Below are positions 1 through 5,122 of a stretch of DNA of 7,839 bases, piece by piece. Position 1 is the first letter of the stretch; each line of letters begins with the position of its first letter. The position numbers and the translations under genes were made by a program. The stretch is from Methylococcaceae bacterium. Lineage in GTDB: Bacteria > Pseudomonadota > Gammaproteobacteria > Methylococcales > Methylococcaceae. The stretch is from the NCBI GenBank assembly GCA_012026715.1, contig VEPB01000192.1, positions 1 to 7,839 on the forward strand, given 5' to 3'. Under the pieces are notes generated by a model. The model was not told where the DNA came from and ran no database searches. It saw nothing but the letters and a program-made list of their open reading frames with translations.

Positions 1-275
1 GAATAATTGCGCTACGGGCAGCGCGATCAAGGTCCTCTACGCCCGAGAAATTAAAATTAATTCAGAAGAGACGTCTAAGGCATTCTGACGTATCTAACCC
101 TTCCGGTCCATGGGCAATGCCTTTAAGGATAGAAAAATCATCCCCCCGGCAGGAATTTCGGGGGTCCAGACCCCACGGATGGCGTGAGCATCTCACGTCC
201 CTATGAACTGGATTCCGGCAGGCCCATTCGCAAACGGTCGCTTTAGTCGCGACCTTTCCATGCCGGAATGACGAC
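1..275. other. Intergenic region, no gene seen
   Basis: I find no convincing coding frame here. The first 140 bases are unremarkable apart from a short AT-rich tract near 46-64. The remainder is packed with inverted repeats, described separately at 143-269. The region lies downstream of the minus-strand gene that ends at 276, so part of it could form that gene's 3' untranslated region. Confidence 0.6.
143..269. repeat. Cluster of short inverted repeats with a nested outer repeat
   Basis: Several hairpins lie side by side. CCCCCG (143-148) pairs with CGGGGG (159-164). Overlapping it as an alternative fold, GGGGTC (161-166) pairs with GACCCC (169-174). CGTGAG (183-188) pairs with CTCACG (192-197), and the stem extends to 181-199 with one G-T pair. 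A 9-base perfect repeat, ATTCCGGCA (212-220) and TGCCGGAAT (261-269), encloses an inner stem GGTCGC (236-241)/GCGACC (249-254). The outer pair, followed by GACG, resembles dispersed intergenic repeats of gammaproteobacteria; that resemblance is from memory. No T-run follows any stem on the plus strand, so a classical terminator is not supported. The repeats sit just past the stop of the minus-strand gene at 276. Confidence 0.6.
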
Positions 276-653
276 TTAACTTAACGGAACTGCCGTCATT
301 GCGAACTGTTTATAAGGCCATGCCTTCAACTCGGACAGTGGACACCCGGCGATCAATTCCGGCGCCATGTAGAATTCGGCACCAAACCAGGCTTTCAGCG
401 CGGCATAAAACCTGACTGTGGCGGCATGACTGCGTCGCCAATCCGGAGATAAGGAGTTTGGCGTGCCGCTCACATTGGCATAAAGGTCGGGAAAGGCGCT
501 TTTCGAGTTGGAAATATACGTTCCCCGCCCATGCAGATTCCACTGTTCGTCGGACAGATCAAGAAGCCCCAATTCGGATAAACGAATCGTAAATGACCAG
601 GGCTTGTCGCCACCCAATAGTTCCGCTTCGTGGACCCTATAACACAAACGCAT
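276..653 (-). CDS. Hypothetical protein, about 125 residues
   Basis: I do not recognise this protein. It reads from ATG at 653 (minus strand) to TAA at 278-276. A TTG three codons upstream (662) is an alternative start, and an in-frame TGA two codons before that TTG rules out anything longer. Neither start has a strong ribosome binding site. The product is soluble and rich in aromatic residues (six Trp-containing stretches such as KPWSF, DEQWNLHG, SPDWRR, KAWFGAEF), with no signal peptide or membrane helix. The protein-like composition, with well-spread Trp, Tyr, Phe and Pro, argues for a real gene. Base composition is lower in GC than in the large genes to the right, which may mean separate ancestry. 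It is the only minus-strand gene here and has no operon partner. It could also be the remnant of a longer protein. Confidence 0.5.
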   Translation of the reverse strand: MRLCYRVHEAELLGGDKPWSFTIRLSELGLLDLSDEQWNLHGRGTYISNSKSAFPDLYANVSGTPNSLSPDWRRSHAATVRFYAALKAWFGAEFYMAPELIAGCPLSELKAWPYKQFAMTAVPLS

Positions 654-736
654 CCGTTTCAAACTTCATTCAGGGCATCGTGACACGGACACAGTGAAAA
701 AAATCAAGGCGAAATTGGTGGCTCGCGGCGGCATTC

Positions 737-1330
737 ATGAAGTCCATGTCAACCCTGCGTGCGGTAGCGACCGTCGACTACGACCACGAGCGGCATAGAA
801 TCTCAGGAATCCTCGGGCTTCTGGAAGATCTGGATGTCGTGGTCGATTCGATCGAACATCTCCCAAGCATTCGCGGTAGCGACGTCAAGCCTGACGGCGA
901 GAGCCGTCCTGAATTTCTGCAGGCCATACAAGACATCAATCTCCGGAATCAAAAAACAACGGAACTGTCGGTGGATTTGAATGCGCTGCAACTGGGCGCG
1001 GAGATCGGCGCACAGTGCGCCGCCGGCAAGCGCCACACACCCATCGCCCAGCTAATGGCATTCGGCAAGGATGCCGCATTCAAATCCGACAATGAAGCAG
1101 TACGGCCAGGGCATAAAGAAAATGCTGCCGTATTTGCCCCACGGCGCCCCATTCCCCGGACGGCGGCGGCAAACGCCGCAGCTGTGACGAACCGCGGCAA
1201 GCCAACTCCTTGGCAGCGTCAGCGGGAACTTACCGAAACCCCACGGCCGAACGACGGTTATTACCGAACCCGCAAGGTGAAAATGTCGCAGGCATTCGGT
1301 GAAATCCTACATAGTGTTTTGCTTGGTTAA
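737..1330 (+). CDS. Doubtful open reading frame, 197 codons
   Basis: This frame runs from ATG at 737 to TAA at 1328-1330; a second in-frame ATG lies at 746. I recognise no family. The first 90 residues could form helices (for example GILGLLEDLDVVVDSIEHL). The rest is a low-order Ala/Arg/Pro-rich stretch with no visible motif, signal peptide or membrane segment. No purine-rich ribosome binding site precedes either ATG. Third-position GC looks only moderate (about two thirds in a hand count of the first codons), weaker than in the large downstream genes. Two overlapping minus-strand frames (803-1036 and 949-1200) are shorter and no more protein-like. This may be a lineage-specific gene, a decayed relic or chance. 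If it is not real, the gene-free stretch runs from 654 to 1527. Confidence 0.3.
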   Translation: MKSMSTLRAVATVDYDHERHRISGILGLLEDLDVVVDSIEHLPSIRGSDVKPDGESRPEFLQAIQDINLRNQKTTELSVDLNALQLGAEIGAQCAAGKRHTPIAQLMAFGKDAAFKSDNEAVRPGHKENAAVFAPRRPIPRTAAANAAAVTNRGKPTPWQRQRELTETPRPNDGYYRTRKVKMSQAFGEILHSVLLG

Positions 1331-1348
1331 ACGGTTAAATACAGCCCT

Positions 1349-1386
1349 GCCCGCGGATCGCCGCCCAAGACAGGCAATCCGCGGGC
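1349..1386. repeat. Strong hairpin, 14-base stem with one mismatch
   Basis: CCCGCGGATCGCC (1350-1362) faces GGCAATCCGCGGG (1373-1385) across a 10-base loop. Twelve of the 13 positions pair, and the stem extends by one G-C pair (1349/1386). It begins 19 bases after the stop at 1330 and lies about 140 bases before the small exported-protein gene. No T-run follows, so on the plus strand it is not a canonical intrinsic terminator. It could act as a transcript-stabilising stem, a REP-like element or a factor-dependent termination site. A minor stem GGGGC (1395-1399)/GCCCC (1404-1408) with a TGAG loop follows at once. Confidence 0.6.
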
Positions 1387-1446
1387 GATGAGGAGGGGCT
1401 GAGGCCCCGTGGATCAGGAGACGACGGCGGACAGTTCCGCTAATGA

Positions 1447-1465
1447 CCCGGCCGCACAGGCCGGG
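1447..1465. repeat. Perfect 7-base hairpin upstream of small gene
   Basis: CCCGGCC (1447-1453) and GGCCGGG (1459-1465) are exact reverse complements around a GCACA loop. The element lies 62 bases before the ATG at 1528, within the likely leader of that gene. It could be a dyad operator, a leader hairpin or the last member of the hairpin group that starts at 1349. The sequence cannot separate these options. Confidence 0.5.
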
Positions 1466-1514
1466 ACCGGCAGCTTCCGCACACCGCCACACCGTCTTCG
1501 TTGACATCGGAACA

Positions 1515-1519
1515 GAGGA
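1515..1519 (+). promoter_or_regulatory. Ribosome binding site for the 1528 gene
   Basis: GAGGA lies 8 bases before the ATG at 1528, within CAGAGGAC, which is near-ideal spacing. It decides the start in favour of ATG 1528 over the in-frame TTG at 1501. Confidence 0.75.
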
Positions 1520-1527
1520 CTATAGCC

Positions 1528-1998
1528 ATGACTGTCAATTCACTCGCGCTGTCGGTGGCCGGCCTGATCGGACTCGGCCTGGATGCCACCGCCCATGCCG
1601 CTCAAGCGCCCAACTTCTACGAATGCACAGGCAGAAACGCCAGCGTCACCCTGACGGTGGGGAACGATGCACAGGTCGGGATTCTCCCCGCTGAGACCTC
1701 GCTGCAACTGCAGATCGGTACCAAGAGTTACAGCTTCGGGAAAAAGCAGATCACCACCGAATCGACTCTGATCGGCGATCTGTGGGAAGTGGCGCTGGAA
1801 CACATACCCGACCTCTACCTCAAGCACGCTTCGGTGATCATCCCCGAAATCGCGTTGGGTCAGGAACCGGTCCAGTTCAAGAGCCAGTTGGTGCTGACCA
1901 CGGTCAACACCCCTTTCGCCCCCCAGGCGTTCGAGGGCGTGGTCAATCCGTCGCGGTACGTCGATTTGAAGTGTACCGCTTCGACCGTATTCTTCTGA
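1528..1998 (+). CDS. Probable exported hypothetical protein, 156 residues
   Basis: I do not recognise a named family. The start at ATG 1528 is supported by GAGGA 8 bases upstream. Residues 5-19 form a hydrophobic stretch (LALSVAGLIGLGL) followed by ATAHAAQA. This fits a signal peptide with Ala-x-Ala cleavage sites near residues 24-27. The n-region is unusual because it has no Lys or Arg; starting instead at TTG 1501 would add one Arg. The mature part is predicted to be mostly beta-strand. It has exactly two cysteines, Cys33 near its start (FYECTG) and Cys149 near its end (DLKCTA), well placed for a disulfide tying the two termini together in the periplasm. It stands alone, preceded by a group of hairpins, with 291 bases separating it from the large downstream operon. 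A functional tie to that operon is possible but not shown. Confidence 0.75.
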   Translation: MTVNSLALSVAGLIGLGLDATAHAAQAPNFYECTGRNASVTLTVGNDAQVGILPAETSLQLQIGTKSYSFGKKQITTESTLIGDLWEVALEHIPDLYLKHASVIIPEIALGQEPVQFKSQLVLTTVNTPFAPQAFEGVVNPSRYVDLKCTASTVFF

Positions 1999-2289
1999 GC
2001 TGATCGTCCCGCTCGGTGTCCGTTCCGCTGATACGACCGTGTTCTGGACCGGCCGATGGGAAAGGAGCGATGGAACAAAGTCCTGGGCGCGCGGATGCCC
2101 TTGGATCCCCGTCCAAGGTCCGCTGTCCGCTCCGCCAGTGGAACGTGAACGAGGCCTCTGCTATGTGCTACCGCACTCCGCTCTGGTCCCAACCACGAAT
2201 TTGCGCGCTACCCCGGAAGCGGTCGTTGGTCGCAACGATGCATCCTGAACCGCGCACCCTTGCGATCACCCAGCGAGAGTACCAAAGTT
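1999..2289. other. Gap without a credible gene; two small hairpins
   Basis: No convincing protein is encoded here. A frame from ATG 2070 to TAG 2303 has AAGGAG (2062-2067) only 2 bases before the ATG, which is too close. Its product looks random and it overruns the next gene's start. Two inverted repeats are present. CCTTGGA (2099-2105)/TCCAAGG (2112-2118) is a perfect 7-base stem with a 6-base loop. TCGTTG (2223-2228)/CAACGA (2233-2238) is a 6-base stem with a 4-base loop. Neither is followed by a T-run. The gap probably contains the promoter of the large operon, but I could not pick a reliable -35/-10 pair. Confidence 0.45.
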
Positions 2290-5115
2290 ATGGGCGACAT
2301 TAGCCGAGGCGGCGCGATCTTCACGAACCGTGTCGAGTATCCACTTCCTAAGAGGACGGGAGTGCGGGACTTCGTGTTCTACCTAGTCCCGAGGGATGGT
2401 TATGGTCTGAGCGCGAGGAAGTTCTTCGACCGGTTCTATCCCAACCACGTCAAGAGGGAGGCGGACAGCCTCGAGGCGCTGATGGCTTACCTAGCGGCGC
2501 AGGTCGATAGCGGCGTCACCCACATCCGCGAGGTCGTCATCGTTGCGCATGGCAACCCATTGGGCCTGCTGTCCCCCATCGTCGGCGGCGTGACCGCCAC
2601 CAGCCTTCGGGAGTTCAAGTACATCACCGCGTTCGCCTTGGCGTTGCTGCAGAACGACCTGCGCGCGGGGAAGTTCGACGCCTTCAAACGTCAGCGGCAG
2701 AAGGCCGTCTCGCGTCTGCAGAACGACTCCTGGATCACGATCCGCGCCTGCAACTTCGGGCGTTCGCGGGAAGCGATGTACGCCTTGTACTCGTTCTTCG
2801 GCGGCCGGGCGAACGTGTATGCGCCAATGATTTACCAGCTGTTCGGCGACCCGCCGATCATGTTCGGCATGCGCCTCGAGAATCGCCTGCGCGTCCACGA
2901 ACACCTGGTCAAGCAGCACTTCTTCCCGAAAGACGTGCACACCCCCGATCGCAAGGACGCCGTCGTGAGGGCGATGGTGGATCCGGGCCGGTTCTCGGAG
3001 CCATTCCCGATCGCCTCGAGGTCGCTCGACGATACGCAACCCGATCAATCGACGGCCTATGAGCAGATCATCGACCAGTTGAACGCCGGCATCATCGGTG
3101 CCGCGCTCACGCGGGCGCTTGTCGATCACGACTTCGTCCTGACCGCCCATCCGCGGGTGACCGTCGTTTCCAAAAACACCGAATGGCGGATTACGGACGC
3201 CTATCGTCACGAAGACACAACCTTCGAAATTCAATACACCGTCTACGAGCGCATCGAAATCTCTGGCGCGAACCGGCAGAAAGCAACTCTCTATGGCGCG
3301 GCCCAGCTGACCGGCAAAGTAAGCGGCAAGGCCTCGCTGCCCATGCAGCTGTTCCTGTCGAGCGAGGAGAACGCAATGCTCGCCGGCAAGGAGCTCACGC
3401 TGGCCGCCTATTCGGAAGCACCCGACGGCGGCGGTTCGAACCGTACCCGGTTCGATGCGGTGCTGCAGGTTCTCAGGCAGAACGCGTTCGCCGACGCCGG
3501 CGGCACGGTCGACATCAAGGCGGAGCTGAAAGACTCAAAGGGCATCGAGCTCAGCGCCCAGGCGGTGCTCCGCCAGATCTCGGCATCGGGTCCGGCCGGC
3601 GCCGAGCGGATCGTCTGGAGCATCGTCGACGGCCCGCAGCGCTTCCGGATCCTGCTCGAGCACCCGCTCACCGGCGACGGGTTCCGAGCGCATACGATCA
3701 CGGTATACGACGACTACGCCGACCAGGCCCAGCGTCTGCGCGAGGGCTACCTGAGACTTGCGTATCTGGGGTCGGACCCCGACGCGCCGGGCACCGAACT
3801 GGCCGCCTATTTCGATCGGTTCACCATCGAGGAACTGGTGAGCGTGCTGGAGTACCTGCGGGCGCCGTTCAAACCGGGTCACGGCTACTATCTCCATCAG
3901 GTCCAGCAGGCGCTCTGCCGCCGCAAGGGCTTCCGCACCTGGCTCCAGCAGCACTCACCGCTAGACCCCAATTCGGTCCTTCCCAACGACCCATACACCG
4001 ACTTGTCGCTGTCCGAGCAGGACGATTACCGCGAATTGTCGTATGTCTTCGACTTCAACCAGGTGTGGGCGGAGGTGAAGTCATCGAATCCGACCACCTG
4101 GCCGCTGCAGACGGACCTGTTCGATGAGGAAGATCTGGCAGAGAAGCTGCAGATTTCCGACGAGGCGATCAACAATCGCACCGAGCTGCCCGAGTTCGAC
4201 CCCGACTCGCCTGGCGCCGATGTCGAAGCACTGCGGGCAATCGAGCGGATCGGCTTCGAGAAGTTCTTCGAAGCCGACAAAGCAGTCATCGAGCGGCTGC
4301 CCGAGAGCAGCCCCTCCCTGAGCTGCGCCGAGTTCGCAGCGGTCGTCGCCAAGTGGCAGGAGGTGAAGGATCTCGAGCCGGAGGGGATGCAGGACGCGCT
4401 CGAGCGCGAAAAACTGCCCAACGGCAAAAGCTACTTCAGCGTCCTGAAGGACCTCAAGACGTACGTCAAAGCGTGGTTCAAGATCGTCGACATCAAGATC
4501 CCCGGCATCGACTGGGTGGGCATGAGCAAGAAGGACCTGGCGAAGCTCGTGCTCAAGAAGGTGCCGTTCTTTGCACGCATGGCCTCGCTGCAGGCCATCC
4601 TCGAGGTCGAGTTCGTCTTCACCATACCGTTCGCGATGTGGATGGACTTCGTGGAGGCGCAACAGCACATGCGCGACGTCTGGTTCACGGTGGGACGGAT
4701 CACGGTCATCCGCCAGTGGCTGCGCCGCCTCATCGACCAAACGTACCTGCACGAGAATGACTTCCCCAGCCAGATCGTCATCGATGTGACGACGCCGGTC
4801 GGAACCGACGTCTACTACCTCAGCCGCTACAAATGGGAGCAGTTCGAGGAGGGGAACGTCCCGAACAACTTTATCCCGGCTCCGGACCGCTTCAAGGATG
4901 GGTTCGACGGCCAGGCGCAGCTGATGGATCAGCTGGGCGATGCGATCCTGCGCTTCGCCGATGAGTCCATCGGCGATCTCCTGCGGGAATCGGACCTGGA
5001 TGCCTGCAAGATTGAAGTGCTGCGCAAGGCCGGGGTCCTCGACGTCCGGCAGATCAGGGCATTGATCATTCGCGAGTTCGCCCGTCAGCTCCTCGACAAA
5101 CTGCCGACCATATGA
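2290..5115 (+). CDS. Large protein with a clan CD peptidase-like N-terminal domain, 941 residues
   Basis: I cannot name a family for the full protein. ATG 2290 is preferred because GAGAG (2275-2279) lies 10 bases upstream. The in-frame TTG at 2260 would add 10 residues and lacks a clear site. Near residues 80-88 a hydrophobic strand ends in His-Gly (VVIVAHGN, His87, codon 2548-2550). Near 147-157 a second strand ends in Ala-Cys (WITIRACNFG, Cys154, codon 2749-2751). Strand-HG and strand-xC are the catalytic signatures of clan CD cysteine peptidases (caspase, gingipain, clostripain and MARTX-CPD types), so a His/Cys dyad is inferred. Residues 310-460 are beta-rich and perhaps Ig-like. Residues 480-690 are acidic and mixed, and 710-940 are largely helical with many aromatics. 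No signal peptide or convincing transmembrane helix is visible. The gene is followed 7 bases later by a DUF6603 gene, so co-expression is likely. Alternative reading: the HG/Cys pattern belongs to an inactive DUF4347-like domain. Confidence 0.85.
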   Translation: MGDISRGGAIFTNRVEYPLPKRTGVRDFVFYLVPRDGYGLSARKFFDRFYPNHVKREADSLEALMAYLAAQVDSGVTHIREVVIVAHGNPLGLLSPIVGGVTATSLREFKYITAFALALLQNDLRAGKFDAFKRQRQKAVSRLQNDSWITIRACNFGRSREAMYALYSFFGGRANVYAPMIYQLFGDPPIMFGMRLENRLRVHEHLVKQHFFPKDVHTPDRKDAVVRAMVDPGRFSEPFPIASRSLDDTQPDQSTAYEQIIDQLNAGIIGAALTRALVDHDFVLTAHPRVTVVSKNTEWRITDAYRHEDTTFEIQYTVYERIEISGANRQKATLYGAAQLTGKVSGKASLPMQLFLSSEENAMLAGKELTLAAYSEAPDGGGSNRTRFDAVLQVLRQNAFADAGGTVDIKAELKDSKGIELSAQAVLRQISASGPAGAERIVWSIVDGPQRFRILLEHPLTGDGFRAHTITVYDDYADQAQRLREGYLRLAYLGSDPDAPGTELAAYFDRFTIEELVSVLEYLRAPFKPGHGYYLHQVQQALCRRKGFRTWLQQHSPLDPNSVLPNDPYTDLSLSEQDDYRELSYVFDFNQVWAEVKSSNPTTWPLQTDLFDEEDLAEKLQISDEAINNRTELPEFDPDSPGADVEALRAIERIGFEKFFEADKAVIERLPESSPSLSCAEFAAVVAKWQEVKDLEPEGMQDALEREKLPNGKSYFSVLKDLKTYVKAWFKIVDIKIPGIDWVGMSKKDLAKLVLKKVPFFARMASLQAILEVEFVFTIPFAMWMDFVEAQQHMRDVWFTVGRITVIRQWLRRLIDQTYLHENDFPSQIVIDVTTPVGTDVYYLSRYKWEQFEEGNVPNNFIPAPDRFKDGFDGQAQLMDQLGDAILRFADESIGDLLRESDLDACKIEVLRKAGVLDVRQIRALIIREFARQLLDKLPTI

Positions 5116-5118
5116 GGA
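5114..5118 (+). promoter_or_regulatory. Ribosome binding site for the DUF6603 gene, overlapping the previous stop
   Basis: GAGGA shares its first two bases with the TGA stop (5113-5115) of the upstream gene and lies 4 bases before the ATG at 5123. This arrangement favours translational coupling between the two large genes and supports a single transcript. Confidence 0.7.
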
Positions 5119-5122
5119 ACCC

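Noticed and set aside
1349..1386. Intrinsic terminator for the 737-1330 frame
   Set aside because: The stem is strong, but no T-run follows on the plus strand; what follows is CGATGAGG. No A-run precedes it for minus-strand use either.
1501..1526. TTGACA at 1501-1506 with TATAGC at 1521-1526 as a promoter
   Set aside because: The spacer is 14 bases, too short for a standard sigma-70 promoter. Transcription would start inside the gene, past its well-placed ribosome binding site.
2260..2289. TTG at 2260 as the start of the 941-residue gene
   Set aside because: It has no purine-rich site at proper distance, whereas ATG 2290 has GAGAG 10 bases upstream. It remains possible but is less likely.
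2016..2303. Small plus-strand frame with AAGGAG before an internal ATG at 2070
   Set aside because: The spacing from AAGGAG to ATG is only 2 bases, the predicted protein looks random, and the frame runs into the start of the 2290 gene.
3183..4127. Plus-strand frame of 314 codons in another phase
   Set aside because: It is embedded in the 941-residue gene, and its product is extremely Arg/Ala/Gly-rich with no protein-like pattern.
2290..5115. Assignment of the 941-residue protein as an active caspase homologue
   Set aside because: Only the two motif positions support it. Specificity-pocket residues and the full fold cannot be verified by eye, so it is reported as peptidase-like rather than named.
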